From assembly GCF_002797855.1 (NCBI RefSeq), contig NZ_PGFB01000007.1:1-64000 (forward strand): 64,000 nucleotides of DNA. The letters run 5' to 3'. The stretch comes from Compostimonas suwonensis. GTDB taxonomy: Bacteria > Actinomycetota > Actinomycetes > Actinomycetales > Microbacteriaceae. The notes under the pieces are model-generated. The model was not told the origin of the DNA. It did no database searches and saw only the letters and a program-made list of their open reading frames with translations. This document shows, piece by piece, positions 1-9,065 of this stretch. The translations under genes and the position numbers were made by a program. Position 1 is the first letter of the stretch, and every line of letters begins with the position of its first letter.

Positions 1-442
1 ACGTGAGCGACCGCTCGCCCCGACCCGATGCGTTGGACCATGATCAACCTGCCGGCCGGAGCCAGCCGGGCATTAGCGTGAGACACGAGAGACCTTGCTC
101 TGAACGCCTCGCCGATCTGAATGCCCTGCTGCTCTGACAGTCTGGCAGGCCTGATCACTCCGCGATCGCCCAGCCCACCCGCATGAAAGGGCACGGCCAC
201 ACCCCACCCGAGGCCGCCAAACCTAGTGCATCGGCGGCATCGCTTCATCCTCAGACGACCGTGACTGCAATGTTTCGTCATGGAGGGTCACAGTTCGGAA
301 CCTTGTTTGGCGCACGCACAGGGAGCCCCGAAGCTGGCATGACCGCACAGTGCTGCCCCCACACAGCGCTGTCATGACCAGCACCCGCCGGGCCGGTGCA
401 GCACCGGCATCCGGCACCCACAGCGTGAACGAAAGAGGCAGC
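1..442. other. non-coding leader upstream of metQ
   Basis: I see no convincing gene here; the open frames are short or lie opposite metQ. The only clear structure is a perfect inverted repeat, GCCGGTGC-A-GCACCGGC at 392-408, about 35 bases before the metQ start. It could be a hairpin in the leader or an operator. I looked for a SAM-type riboswitch, expected upstream of some methionine transporters, and did not find its conserved blocks. Confidence 0.5.
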
Positions 443-1417
443 ATGTCTGACAACACCCCCGGCACGGCGCCGCAGCTCCCGCCGCGACTCCCCGAGAAGA
501 AGAAGGGCCGGGCCGGCCTGATCACCGGCATCCTCATCGGCGTCGTTGTGATCATCGTCGCCGTGGTGCTCATCGTCGTCAACCTCACCGCTGCGAAGCC
601 CGCCGCTGAGGCCGATGGCAGTGCTGCGCCCGTGGTCGTGAAGATCGGCACCTCCGACGCGAGCCAGCCCTACTGGGACCTCCTCAAGGAGAAGGCCGCC
701 GCCGAAGGCATCACGATCGAGACGGTCAACTTCACCGACTACCAGCAGCCCAACCCCGCTCTGCAGGAGGGCCAGATCGACCTGAACATGTTCCAGCACC
801 TGCGCTTCCTCGCGCAGTACAACGTCGACACCGACAACGACCTGCAGCCGATCGCCTCGACGCTCATCGTGCCGCTGGGCCTCTACTCGCAGAAGTGGAC
901 CTCGGTCGACGAGATCCCCCAGGGCGGAACCATCGCGATCCCCAACGACCCGTCGAACCAGGCTCGTGCGCTCTTCGTGCTCGAAGCGGCCGGCCTCATC
1001 ACTCTCACGGGCGACAAGTTCGCGCCGACCCCGGCCGACATCGACACCGCCAACTCGCGGGTGACCGTCGCCACGGTGGATGCCGCGCAGACGGCCCTCT
1101 CGCTGCCCTCGGTCGACGGCTCGGTCATCAACAACAACTACGTGCAGGATGCCGGGATCGACCCGAAGACCGCGATCTTCGCCGACGACCCCAGCTCCCC
1201 CGGCGCGCAGCCGTACATCAACCTGATCGTCTCGCGTGCCGACGAGGTCGACAACCCGACGTTCGCGAAGATCGCCGAGCTGTACCACGACCCCGAGGTG
1301 CTCGAGGCGGTCGTCGCCTCGTCGAACGGCACCGCGGTGATCGTCGACGGCTACACCGGTGAAGAGCTGCGCGGACTCCTGGCCGACATCCAGAAGGAAG
1401 TCGCCGCCGCCGAGTAG
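443..1417 (+). CDS. metQ: MetQ-like substrate-binding protein of a methionine ABC importer
   Basis: 324 residues. It resembles the NlpA/MetQ family, which captures methionine outside the membrane and delivers it to MetNI. A run of basic and proline residues (1-22) is followed by one hydrophobic segment at about 24-48, then the binding domain beginning near VVVKIGTSD; the stretch around DLNMFQHLRFL is typical of the family. Most MetQ proteins are lipoproteins, but no lipobox cysteine follows this hydrophobic segment, so it looks held by an uncleaved transmembrane anchor. ATG 443 is chosen because AAAGAGG lies 5-6 bases upstream; an earlier in-frame start has no ribosome site. metN and metI follow, confirming the assignment. 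The exact substrate (L-Met, D-Met or another sulfur compound) cannot be read from sequence. Confidence 0.9.
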   Translation: MSDNTPGTAPQLPPRLPEKKKGRAGLITGILIGVVVIIVAVVLIVVNLTAAKPAAEADGSAAPVVVKIGTSDASQPYWDLLKEKAAAEGITIETVNFTDYQQPNPALQEGQIDLNMFQHLRFLAQYNVDTDNDLQPIASTLIVPLGLYSQKWTSVDEIPQGGTIAIPNDPSNQARALFVLEAAGLITLTGDKFAPTPADIDTANSRVTVATVDAAQTALSLPSVDGSVINNNYVQDAGIDPKTAIFADDPSSPGAQPYINLIVSRADEVDNPTFAKIAELYHDPEVLEAVVASSNGTAVIVDGYTGEELRGLLADIQKEVAAAE

Positions 1418-1467
1418 TCGCACTCCCCCGCCGGCCCAGCACCACCCTGGCCGCCGGCACCAGCTCG

Positions 1468-1511
1468 CACGATGCGCTGCCGGACCCACATCGGTCCGGC
1501 AGCGCATCGTG
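1468..1511 (+). terminator. 19-bp perfect hairpin between metQ and metN
   Basis: Arms CACGATGCGCTGCCGGACC (1468-1486) and its exact complement (1493-1511) flank a six-base loop. No T-run follows, so it is not a textbook intrinsic terminator. Its position inside the operon suggests transcript attenuation or 3' protection of a metQ-only mRNA, giving more binding protein than transporter. The role is inferred; the stem is seen directly. Confidence 0.6.
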
Positions 1512-1610
1512 ATGAACCGCCCACAGCAGCATCAGCGCCACCAGAACCAACCGCACCACCAGTACCACCGGCAGCACCGTCTGACCCCCACGACCGACAG
1601 AAGTGAAATC

Positions 1611-2636
1611 GTGCCAACAATCGTGCAATTCGAAGGCGTCTCGAAGACGTTCGAGACCAAACAGCAGACCGTCACGGCGATCGACGGCATCGACCTGTCG
1701 ATCGAGGAGGGCGAGATCTTCGGTGTCATCGGCTACTCCGGCGCCGGCAAGAGCACCCTCGTGCGCCTCGTCAACGGGCTCGAGCGCATCACGGGCGGCC
1801 GTCTCATCGTCGACGGCAACGACATCGGGGCCATGCGCGAATCCGAGCTGCGGAAGGTGCGCCTCGGCATCGGCATGATCTTCCAACAGTTCAACCTCTT
1901 CCGCTCGCGCACCGTGGCCGGCAACGTCGCCTACCCGCTTCGCGTCGCCGGCTGGAAGAAGGAGGCCCGCGACCGGCGCGTCGCCGAGCTCCTCGACTTC
2001 GTCGGGCTGCTCGACCGCGCGCACGACTACCCCGACCAGCTCTCGGGCGGCCAGAAGCAGCGGGTGGGCGTGGCACGCGCCCTCGCCACCTCGCCGAAGC
2101 TCCTCCTCGCCGACGAGTCGACGAGCGCCCTCGACCCGGAGACGACGCAGGAGGTGCTGCGCCTGCTGCAGAAGGTCAATCGGGAGCTCGGCGTGACGAT
2201 CATCGTCATCACGCACGAGATGGATGTCGTGCGCTCCATCGCCGACCGCGTCGCCGTGCTCGAGAAGGGCAAGATCGTCGAGCAGGGCGCGGTCTTCGAC
2301 ATCTTCTCCGACCCGCAGACCGACACGGCGCGCCGGTTCATCAGCACCGTCATCCGCAACCAGCCCAGCCACACCGACCTCGACCGGCTGCAGAAGGTGC
2401 ACAGCGGCCGGATCGTGAACGTCGAGATCCACGAGTCGGTTCGCATCGGCGACATCCTCACCCACGCCTTCACGGAGCACGGGGTACGGTTCGAGGTCGT
2501 CTACGGCGGCATCGGCGCCATCCAGGAGCGCTCCTTCGGCAGCCTCACCCTCGAGCTCAACGGGCCGGATGACGGCATCGACGCCTTCTTGGCCCAGTTG
2601 AGAACCGTGACGACCGTCGAGGAGGTCCGCTCATGA
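1611..2636 (+). CDS. metN: MetN ATP-binding subunit of a methionine ABC importer
   Basis: 341 residues. The ATPase powers methionine import through MetI. Walker A is GYSGAGKST (residues 41-49), followed by the signature LSGGQKQR and Walker B LLLADEST. The last ~75 residues (from about VRIGDILTHAF) match the NIL/ACT-like domain found at the end of MetN, which in characterised members binds methionine and inhibits transport. The start is set at GTG 1611; another in-frame GTG at 1623 is possible because neither has a strong ribosome site. The last four bases overlap metI (ATGA), so the two are translationally coupled. The hairpin at 1468-1511 lies in its leader. Confidence 0.93.
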   Translation: MPTIVQFEGVSKTFETKQQTVTAIDGIDLSIEEGEIFGVIGYSGAGKSTLVRLVNGLERITGGRLIVDGNDIGAMRESELRKVRLGIGMIFQQFNLFRSRTVAGNVAYPLRVAGWKKEARDRRVAELLDFVGLLDRAHDYPDQLSGGQKQRVGVARALATSPKLLLADESTSALDPETTQEVLRLLQKVNRELGVTIIVITHEMDVVRSIADRVAVLEKGKIVEQGAVFDIFSDPQTDTARRFISTVIRNQPSHTDLDRLQKVHSGRIVNVEIHESVRIGDILTHAFTEHGVRFEVVYGGIGAIQERSFGSLTLELNGPDDGIDAFLAQLRTVTTVEEVRS

Positions 2637-3343
2637 GCGCCCTGACCGCAGTGACCGCCCTGACCGGGCCGGCGCACACCGTCACGACGGACTGGGGGCA
2701 GATGCTCCCACTGCTCTTCGAGAATCTGTGGATAACCCTCTACATGGTCACGGCGACCCTGTTGCTCGGCGGGCTGCTCGGCCTCGTGCTGGGTGTGTTC
2801 CTCTACACGACGCGCAAGGGCAGCATCCTGCAGAACGTCGTCGTGTTCAACGTGCTCAACGTGATCGTCAACATCTTCCGGCCCATCCCGTTCATCATCC
2901 TCATCGCCGCCCTCGGGCCTGTGACGCTCGCCGTCGTGGGCACGACGATCGGCTCCAACGCGGCCATCTTCACGATGGTCGTCGGCGCCACCTTCGGCAT
3001 CGCGCGCATCGTCGAGCAGAACCTCGTGACGATCGATCCGGGCACCATCGAGGCCGCTCGGGCCGCCGGTGCGGGGCCGTGGCGGATCATCCTGACCCTG
3101 CTGATCCCCGAGGCGCTCGGGCCGCTCATCCTCGGCTACACCTTCGTGTTCATCGCGATCGTCGACATGTCGGCCATCGCCGGCTCGATCGGCGGACGCG
3201 GGCTCGGCGACTTCGCGATCCAGTACGGCTACGCCCGCTTCAACTGGGAGATCACCTTCGTCGTGGTCGTCGTGATCGTGATCCTCGTGCAGGTCGTGCA
3301 GTTCCTCGGCAACTGGCTGGCGCGCAAGGCCCTGCGCCGCTGA
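2633..3343 (+). CDS. metI: MetI permease subunit of a methionine ABC importer
   Basis: 236 residues, an inner-membrane permease with about five hydrophobic segments. The cytoplasmic EAA loop that docks with MetN is visible as EAARAAGAGPWRIILTLLIP. The length is somewhat above the ~217 residues usual for MetI because of an ~18-residue N-terminal extension. ATG 2633 overlaps the metN stop. This is the last gene of the metQNI operon; a repeat-rich non-coding block follows and the next genes are on the other strand. Confidence 0.93.
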   Translation: MSALTAVTALTGPAHTVTTDWGQMLPLLFENLWITLYMVTATLLLGGLLGLVLGVFLYTTRKGSILQNVVVFNVLNVIVNIFRPIPFIILIAALGPVTLAVVGTTIGSNAAIFTMVVGATFGIARIVEQNLVTIDPGTIEAARAAGAGPWRIILTLLIPEALGPLILGYTFVFIAIVDMSAIAGSIGGRGLGDFAIQYGYARFNWEITFVVVVVIVILVQVVQFLGNWLARKALRR

Positions 3344-3365
3344 GCAACAGTCTGAGTTACCGCCG

Positions 3366-3449
3366 CCCTGACGTCTAGCAACTCCCTGACGTCTAGCAAA
3401 TCCCTGACGCCCAGCAATCCCTGGCGCCCGACAAGTTGACGTCCAGCAG
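3366..3449. repeat. degenerate 17-18 bp direct repeats after metI
   Basis: Four head-to-tail copies start at 3366, 3384, 3402 and 3419. The first reads CCCTGACGTCTAGCAACT and later copies drift; a fifth partial copy (TTGACGTCCAGCAG) follows. They begin 22 bases after the metI stop. No coding potential or dyad is apparent. Similar short arrays sit at several other gene ends in this window. Confidence 0.8.
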
Positions 3450-3698
3450 CCTGCCGCGCCCCGGAAAGGCTGCGAATGGCGAGCTGCGTGTGCGTGCCGT
3501 CGAAGCACTGAGAAGAGCCGGCTGAGCGATACTGATCCGGGCAGGTGGAAAGCCCCAGCGGACGCGATGTGTCGACGCAGTAGAGGTGTCGACGCGGTAA
3601 CGGACTGCACGGTGACGATGCAGAGCAGCGGATGCCGACAGCTCACTCAACGCGCAGATTCCGCCGCCGCTCCGGCCGATCTGCCCGCCACAGCAGAC

Positions 3699-3766
3699 TC
3701 GCGGCACGTGAAAGTCCCGCCGGCCCCCGAAATTCGACGGGCCGGCGGGACTTTCACGTGCCGCGA
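3699..3766. repeat. 28-bp perfect inverted repeat with 12-base loop
   Basis: Left arm 3699-3726 (core GTGAAAGTCCCGCCGGCCC) and right arm 3739-3766 are exact complements around the loop CCGAAATTCGAC. There is no T-tract, so simple termination of metI transcription 350 bases upstream is unlikely. It lies between convergent transcription units and could be a bidirectional terminator, a REP-like element or a remnant of a small mobile element. No second copy was noticed in this window. Confidence 0.85.
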
Positions 3767-3825
3767 CGTTACGGCGATGCAGCGCTCGACTCGAATGCGG
3801 TGTCGGGTGCGAGCAGCTCAAGCGC

Positions 3826-3920
3826 GCAGCGTCAGGCGCGAGCAGCTCAGCCGCGCAGCATCAGGCGCGGGCAGCGTCAGGCGCGGGCAGCGTCAGGCGC
3901 GGGCAGCGTCGTCAGGCAGG
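3826..3920. repeat. 16-bp tandem repeats
   Basis: Units related to GCAGCGTCAGGCGCGG occur at 3826-3841, 3855-3870, 3871-3886 and 3887-3902, with a shortened copy after that. The block merges into the CAGCGT array downstream. It is non-coding as far as I can tell. Confidence 0.8.
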
Positions 3921-3939
3921 GGCGACGGGCAACACTGCC

Positions 3940-4150
3940 TCACGCGTCAGCGCCACGCGTCAGCGTCACGCGCCAGCGTCACGCGTCAGCGTCACCGTCA
4001 CCGTCACGCGTCCGCGTCACGCACAAGGGCCAGCGTCAGCGTCAGCGTCAGCGTCAGCGTCAGCGTCAGCGTCAGCGTCAGCGTCAGCGTTACGCGCCAG
4101 CGTCAGCGTCACACGCCAGCGCCAGCGTCACGCGTCGGCCTCTCGCGCCA
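3940..4150. repeat. CAGCGT hexamer array and degenerate CAGCGTCACGCG repeats
   Basis: Ten uninterrupted copies of CAGCGT run from 4031 to 4090. Both sides carry degenerate relatives (CAGCGTCACGCG, CGTCACCGTCAC). The array ends at the 3' end of the DszC-like gene on the minus strand. Any reading frame through it gives only dipeptide repeats such as Gln-Arg, so I do not call a gene. Copy number is likely to change by slippage. Confidence 0.9.
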
Positions 4151-4153
4151 GCG

Positions 4154-5464
4154 TCACGCGTCAGGCGCGGCGCCTGCCGCATCGGCGGCGCGACGGGCGA
4201 GGGTCTCCTTGACCCAGCCGGCGACCGGGAGGGTGCCGTTGAGCTCGTAGTCGCCGAGCTGCTGCTCGCGGTAGATCGCGGGGTTGTGGGTCGCGATCGT
4301 GCGCGCGTTGCGCCAGTGCCGGTCGAGGGCCCGCTCCTCGCTCGTCGCGGAGGCGCCGCCCACCTCGAAGAGCAGGGTCGTCGCCTCGAGCACCGTCGGC
4401 AGAACGATCTGCTGGGCCTGGAACGCGGCGATCTGGGCGGCCGTGTGCAGCGCGGCCGAGCCCTGCGCGGCCGGCACGGAATCCGGCACGGAGTCCAGCT
4501 CCGCAACCGGCGCCGAGCCCTGCCCGCCCTCGAACGTGAGCGCCCGGGCCGCGTCGATCGCGTCGAGGCGCGCCGCCACGGCGAGCACGAGCGATTCCGC
4601 CGAGAAGGCGAGGCTCGACAACCGCCCGACGACGCCCTGCACGAGCGGGTCGGTGCGCGGGGTCGAGGCGCCCATGACCCCGAACGATCGCGTTCGCGGC
4701 CGCACGAAGTCGACGGCGTCGCGCAGCACGGCGCGCGCAATGCCCGCGAGCGCCGCCATGAGCACCGTCTGGAAGAGCGCGAGGATGCTGGCATGCTCGT
4801 GCGCCTCGTCGTCGCCCAGGCGGATGACGTGGGCCGGCTCCACCCGCACGGAGTCGAAGACGGTCGTGCCGCTGCCCGTCATCCGCTGGCCGAAGCCGTC
4901 CCAGTCGTCGAGGCGCGTGACGCCCTCGGCGGTGGTCGACGCGACGACCGAGAGCAGCTCGTCGCCGAGCTTCGCGGCCGTGATCACCCAGTCGGCGTAG
5001 ATCGTGCCCGTGCTGTAGTACTTCGTGCCGCTCAGGGCGAGGCTGCCGTCGCCGTTCGCGACGAGCACCGCCGTGGTGCCGGTCTCCGGCCCACGTTCGG
5101 CCTGCGCGTTGCCCACGAGCGCACCGGCGGAGATGAGCCGGAACCATTCGGCGCGGGAGGCCTCGTCGCGGGTGCGGCGACGCCCCTCGACGAAGGCGAA
5201 GTGCCCGCGCAGAGCCTGCGGCAGGTTGGAGTCGGCCGCCCCGAGCTCGATGAGCAGCGCCACCGTCTGCGACATGCTCGCACCGATGCCCCCGTACTCG
5301 ACAGGGACGCGCAGGGCACCGAAGCCCGCCTCCTTCAGCCAGCCGATCTCGTCGTAGGGAAGTCTCCGCGAACGCTCGCGCTCGACCGCTCCCGCCGCGA
5401 TCCGCTCGAAGACGGGGCCGAAACGTTCGGCGAGCTGCGCGTCGCTCGGGCCGCCGCCGCTCAA
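4154..5464 (-). CDS. acyl-CoA dehydrogenase-fold flavin monooxygenase (DszC/SfnC-like)
   Basis: 436 residues. The fold is that of acyl-CoA dehydrogenases, but the C-terminal signature around RHWRNARTIATHNP and the partner gene match the subgroup that uses FMNH2 and O2 to oxidise sulfur or nitrogen compounds (DszC, SfnC). It probably needs a separate flavin reductase, not found nearby. The start is TTG 5464, overlapping the stop of the upstream DszA/NtaA-like gene (TTGA), so the pair is coupled. Residues 1-110 form the N-terminal helical domain, 120-230 the beta domain and the rest the C-terminal helical domain. The substrate is unknown; the nearby MetQNI importer favours organosulfur compounds. 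The 3' end touches the CAGCGT repeat block. Confidence 0.8.
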   Translation of the reverse strand: MSGGGPSDAQLAERFGPVFERIAAGAVERERSRRLPYDEIGWLKEAGFGALRVPVEYGGIGASMSQTVALLIELGAADSNLPQALRGHFAFVEGRRRTRDEASRAEWFRLISAGALVGNAQAERGPETGTTAVLVANGDGSLALSGTKYYSTGTIYADWVITAAKLGDELLSVVASTTAEGVTRLDDWDGFGQRMTGSGTTVFDSVRVEPAHVIRLGDDEAHEHASILALFQTVLMAALAGIARAVLRDAVDFVRPRTRSFGVMGASTPRTDPLVQGVVGRLSSLAFSAESLVLAVAARLDAIDAARALTFEGGQGSAPVAELDSVPDSVPAAQGSAALHTAAQIAAFQAQQIVLPTVLEATTLLFEVGGASATSEERALDRHWRNARTIATHNPAIYREQQLGDYELNGTLPVAGWVKETLARRAADAAGAAPDA

Positions 5465-6909
5465 CTCGCCCGCTCGCCCAGCTCGGCGGCCGCGGCATCC
5501 TGCGCCGCGTCGTTCGGGAGTGCCGCGTCGTTCAGGTGCGCGCCGCCGCGGTAACGAGCACCGGGGTGCTCATCGAAGAGCCGCTGCTGACCGGCACCGA
5601 AGAGCCGCTCGCGCAGGGTCGACTCGCCGTAGGCCGTGCGGTACAGCCCGCGCCTCTGCAGCTCGGGGATGACGTATTCGATGAAGTCCTCCGCGGATCC
5701 CGGTGTGAGGAACTGACGCAGGTTGAACCCGTCGAGATCGGTCGTCGCGACCCAGTTCTCGATCGCGTCGGCGACCTCGGTGGGCGAGCCGGCCACGTAG
5801 AAGGCGCTCTGGTCGAAGTTCGTGAGCCTCTCGAGCGCCTCGCCCACGGTCGCGCCGGGCGCGTAGCGGCGGTTCTCGGGCGAGTTGTCGCGGCCGGCGC
5901 GATTCTCGGCGGCGAGGATGTCGGCGATGAGCGCGTCTTTCGGGTAGGCGGCGAGGTCGATGCCGCCGCCGCCCGCGTGCGCCAGGTAGCCTTCAGCACG
6001 CGAGAGCCGCTTGTACTCCTCGGCCTTGGCGAGGGCCGACTCGCGGTCTTTGTCGACGACGATCACGGCGCTCGCGAAGGTCTTGACGTGGTCGCGACCG
6101 CGGCCGTTCTCCTCGGCGAGCTGCCGGATGTCGGCGATGTTCTTGGCGTAGGACTCGAGTGTCGTGCCGCCGACGAAGACGCCCTCGGCGTGACGGGCCG
6201 CGAAGGCCTTGCCGCGCGCGCTGCTGCCCGCCTGGAAGAGCACCGGGGTGCGCTGCAGAGACGGCTCGCTCAGGTGGGGGCCCGCGACCTTGTAGTGCTC
6301 GCCGACGTGGTTGATGTAGCGCACTTTCGAGGGGTCGGTGTAGACGTGGTTGTCGCGGTCGCGCACGACCGCGTCGTCGTCCCACGAGCCCTCCCACAGC
6401 TTGTAGAGCACGTCGAGGTACTCCTCCGCGATCGCGTAGCGGTCGTCGTGGGCCACCTCGTCGTCGAGGCTGAAGTTGCGGGCGGCGTTGGGCAGGTAGG
6501 AGGTCACGATGTTCCAGCCGAAGCGGCCCTTCGTGAGGTGGTCGAGGGTGCTCGCCCGGCGCGCGAACGCGAACGGCGGCTCGTAGGTGGTCGAGAAGGT
6601 GGCCGCGAAGCCGAGCTTGCTCGTGACGGAGGCCATCGCCGGGATCACGAGCAGCGGGTCGTTGCTCGGGATCTGCACGGCCTCGCGCAGCGCCGTCTCG
6701 GGGCCCGCCCGGTAGCCGTCGTAGGTGCCGATGACGTCGGCGAGGAAGACGGAGTCGAAGAGCCCCTCTTCGAGCAGTTTCGCCTCTGCGATCCAGAAGT
6801 CGAGGTCGTTGAACTGGTGCCTCGTGTTCGACGGGTGCACCCACAGTCCGTGAGAGATGTGACCCACCGTGTTCATCTCGAAAAGGTTGAACGAGATCTG
6901 CTTCGTCAT
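5461..6909 (-). CDS. NtaA/SnaA/DszA-family FMNH2-dependent monooxygenase
   Basis: 482 residues, of the bacterial-luciferase-like TIM-barrel family that includes NtaA (nitrilotriacetate), SnaA and DszA (dibenzothiophene sulfone). Family features are [17 protein letters not shown] near the start, SDDPLL-like [31 protein letters not shown] and the ALIF-type segment [20 protein letters not shown]. The enzyme would hydroxylate its substrate with reduced flavin from a partner reductase. ATG 6909 has GAGGAG four bases upstream. It is the first gene of a two-gene operon with the DszC-like enzyme, so a two-step oxidation is plausible. It is divergent from the dihydrolipoyl dehydrogenase across 211 bases. 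The substrate is not readable from sequence. Confidence 0.85.
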   Translation of the reverse strand: MTKQISFNLFEMNTVGHISHGLWVHPSNTRHQFNDLDFWIAEAKLLEEGLFDSVFLADVIGTYDGYRAGPETALREAVQIPSNDPLLVIPAMASVTSKLGFAATFSTTYEPPFAFARRASTLDHLTKGRFGWNIVTSYLPNAARNFSLDDEVAHDDRYAIAEEYLDVLYKLWEGSWDDDAVVRDRDNHVYTDPSKVRYINHVGEHYKVAGPHLSEPSLQRTPVLFQAGSSARGKAFAARHAEGVFVGGTTLESYAKNIADIRQLAEENGRGRDHVKTFASAVIVVDKDRESALAKAEEYKRLSRAEGYLAHAGGGGIDLAAYPKDALIADILAAENRAGRDNSPENRRYAPGATVGEALERLTNFDQSAFYVAGSPTEVADAIENWVATTDLDGFNLRQFLTPGSAEDFIEYVIPELQRRGLYRTAYGESTLRERLFGAGQQRLFDEHPGARYRGGAHLNDAALPNDAAQDAAAAELGERAS

Positions 6910-7120
6910 TGCGCTCCTCTTTTCCTCCGATCCTTCCGCGCCCCCGGGCACAACACGAAATGAGAACGTCACATTGTGCAATCGAGCACCTCGAGCCCCC
7001 GCCGTGCAGGGAGGAGCACGCCGTCGGCGGTCGGGCGGATGCCGCACCCGGGGCCGCACGAACCCTCTCGCACTCGGGGGTAATGTGGCTGATGTCGTCC
7101 GATGCCAAGGAGTTCTGGTT

Positions 7121-8521
7121 ATGTCTGCTGCCTACGATGTCGTCATCCTCGGAGCCGGTCCCGGCGGTTACGTCGCCGCCGTGCGCGCCGCCCAGCTCGG
7201 CCTCTCGGTCGCCGTCGTCGAGGAGAAGTACTGGGGCGGGGTCTGCCTCAACGTCGGATGCATCCCCTCCAAAGCCCTCCTGCGCAACGCGGAGCTCGCC
7301 CACATCTTCACCCACCAGGCGGAGCTGTTCGGCATCCGGGGCGAGGTGAGCTTCGACTTCGGCGTCGCCATGGACCGCAGCCGCCAGGTCGCCGACGGGC
7401 GCGTCAAGGGCGTGCACTTCCTCATGCGCAAGAACAAGGTCACCGAGTACGACGGCCGGGGCACCTTCGTCGACCCGCACACCCTCGACGTGGCCCTCGC
7501 CGACGGTCGGACCGAGCGCATCACCTTCGCGAACGCGATCATCGCGACCGGCTCGACCGTGCGTCTGCTGCCGGGCGTCGAGCTGAGCGACAACGTCGTC
7601 ACCTTCGAGACCCAGATCCTCGACCGCGAGCTGCCCTCCTCGATCGTCATCGTCGGAGCCGGCGCGATCGGCATGGAGTTCGCCTACGTGCTGCGCAACT
7701 ACGGCGTCGACGTCACGATCATCGAGTACCTCGACCGTGCGCTCCCCAACGAGGACGCGGACGTGTCGAAGGAGATCACGAAGGCGTACAAGAAGATCGG
7801 CATCCCGATCCTCACCTCGACCAGGGTCGAGACGGTCGTCGACAACGGCTCCTCCGTGACCGTGACGTACACCGCGGCAGACGGCACGCGGTCGAGCATC
7901 GAGACCGCCCGCGTGCTCATGTCGGTGGGCTTCGCGCCCCGGGTCGAGGGCTTCGGCCTCGAGACGACGGGCGTCGCCCTCACCGAGCGCGGCGCGATCG
8001 GCATCGACGACTACATGCGCACCAACGTGCCGCACATCTACGCGATCGGGGATGTCACGGCGAAGCTCCAGCTCGCGCACGTCGCCGAGGCGCAGGGCGT
8101 CGTGGCGGCGGAGACGATCGGTGGCGCCGAGACCATGCCGCTCGGCGACTACCGGATGATGCCGCGCGCGACGTTCTGCCAGCCGCAGGTCGCGAGCTTC
8201 GGCCTCACCGAGCAGCAGGCGCGCGACGAGGGCCGCGACATCCGCGTGGCCACCTTCCCGTTCATGGCCAACGGCAAGGCGCACGGCCTCGGCGAGACCA
8301 CCGGCTTCGTGAAGCTCATCGCCGACGCGCAGTACGGCGAGCTTCTCGGCGGCCACCTCATCGGCCCGGATGTCTCGGAGCTGCTGCCCGAGCTCACCCT
8401 CGCCCAGAAATGGGACCTCACCGCGACCGAGCTCGCGCGCAACGTGCACACCCACCCCACGCTGAGCGAGGCGCTGCAGGAGGGCTTCCACGGCCTCACC
8501 GGCCACATGATCAACCTCTGA
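7121..8521 (+). CDS. lpdA: dihydrolipoyl dehydrogenase (E3)
   Basis: 466 residues. A flavoprotein disulfide reductase that reoxidises lipoamide in 2-oxoacid dehydrogenase complexes. Seen: FAD motif GAGPGG (residues 11-16), redox-active pair in C42-LNVG-C47 within [16 protein letters not shown]-binding GAGAIG near residue 182, the FAD motif around AIGDVT, and the C-terminal active-site HTHPTLSEA supplied to the partner subunit. ATG 7121 has AAGGAG eight bases upstream. No E1 or E2 genes are nearby, so it probably serves complexes encoded elsewhere. The stop codon lies inside a 17-bp tandem repeat. Confidence 0.93.
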   Translation: MSAAYDVVILGAGPGGYVAAVRAAQLGLSVAVVEEKYWGGVCLNVGCIPSKALLRNAELAHIFTHQAELFGIRGEVSFDFGVAMDRSRQVADGRVKGVHFLMRKNKVTEYDGRGTFVDPHTLDVALADGRTERITFANAIIATGSTVRLLPGVELSDNVVTFETQILDRELPSSIVIVGAGAIGMEFAYVLRNYGVDVTIIEYLDRALPNEDADVSKEITKAYKKIGIPILTSTRVETVVDNGSSVTVTYTAADGTRSSIETARVLMSVGFAPRVEGFGLETTGVALTERGAIGIDDYMRTNVPHIYAIGDVTAKLQLAHVAEAQGVVAAETIGGAETMPLGDYRMMPRATFCQPQVASFGLTEQQARDEGRDIRVATFPFMANGKAHGLGETTGFVKLIADAQYGELLGGHLIGPDVSELLPELTLAQKWDLTATELARNVHTHPTLSEALQEGFHGLTGHMINL

Positions 8522-8575
8522 GCGTGACCGACCTCTGAGCATGACCGACCTCTGAGCATGACCGACCTCTGAGCA
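8516..8575. repeat. 17-bp tandem repeat spanning the lpdA stop codon
   Basis: Units at 8516-8532, 8533-8549 and 8550-8566 read CTCTGAGCATGACCGAC (the first has GTG instead of ATG), with a partial fourth copy. The lpdA stop (8519-8521) is the TGA of the first unit, so the stop and following sequence were duplicated. The array is non-coding downstream of the stop. Confidence 0.85.
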
Positions 8576-8624
8576 GCGCCCGGCTCCGAGCCCGCTCTCG
8601 GACAACCGGACGTAGGCTTGAACG

Positions 8625-8945
8625 GTGACCACCGAGACCTCACGCAGCTCAGCCCGCGGCTCTGCGCACGAGTTCACCCACGAGCCCGACGCCAGCCGCT
8701 ACGCCATGCGTATCGGCGGCCAGCTCGTCGGTGTGCTCGACTACACGATCAACGCCGGCGCCATCTCGTTCCTGCGGAGTTTCACCAACCCTCCGTTCCG
8801 CGGTCACGGCTACGCGGGCGAGCTCGTCGCCTTCGCCGTCGATGACGTCGAGACGACGACCGACTACCGCATCGTGCCCATGTGCTGGTACGTCGGCGAC
8901 TGGTTCGAGGCGCACCCCGAGCGCGCGGCCCTCCTCACCCGCTGA
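8625..8945 (+). CDS. small GNAT-fold acetyltransferase (NATD1/YjdJ-like)
   Basis: 106 residues. The short GNAT domain recalls the NATD1/YjdJ family: FTHEPDASRYAMRIGGQLVGVLDYTI gives the first strands (described here only in part), and PPFRGHGYAGELV is the acetyl-CoA pyrophosphate-binding loop of the R-x-x-G-x-G/A type. The end WFEAHPERAALL is typical. It presumably transfers an acetyl group from acetyl-CoA; the acceptor is unknown. The start is GTG 8625. It stands alone, 100 bases after lpdA, and a strong hairpin lies after it. Confidence 0.75.
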   Translation: MTTETSRSSARGSAHEFTHEPDASRYAMRIGGQLVGVLDYTINAGAISFLRSFTNPPFRGHGYAGELVAFAVDDVETTTDYRIVPMCWYVGDWFEAHPERAALLTR

Positions 8946-8977
8946 GCTGTTCATCCTGCCCTCGCGGCGCACTGTAA

Positions 8978-9013
8978 TCGTCGCGGCGCACGTTCGCGAG
9001 TGCGCCGCGACGA
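8978..9013. terminator. 14-bp hairpin between convergent genes
   Basis: TCGTCGCGGCGCAC (8978-8991) and its exact complement (9000-9013) enclose an eight-base loop. It lies between the end of the GNAT gene and the end of mftF, which converge, and is likely a bidirectional terminator. A GC-only palindromic stretch (about 9030-9063) follows just before the mftF stop. Confidence 0.6.
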
Positions 9014-9065
9014 ACAGCGTGCGCCGTGACCCGCCGGCGGGCCGGCGGGCCGGCGCGCCGGCGGG

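Noticed and set aside
1-442. SAM-responsive riboswitch before metQ
   Set aside because: The conserved paired blocks of SAM-I or SAM-IV types were not found.
4031-4090. Hexamer array as a possible CRISPR
   Set aside because: Units are six bases with no spacers.
3632-5554. A 640-codon open frame across the repeats and opposite the DszC-like gene
   Set aside because: It is dominated by Arg, Gln and Ala from the repeats and by the reverse complement of a well-supported gene.
5993-8677. An 894-codon minus-strand frame over lpdA and the NtaA-like gene
   Set aside because: High-GC shadow; residues are compositionally biased and show no family motif, while both underlying genes are clear.
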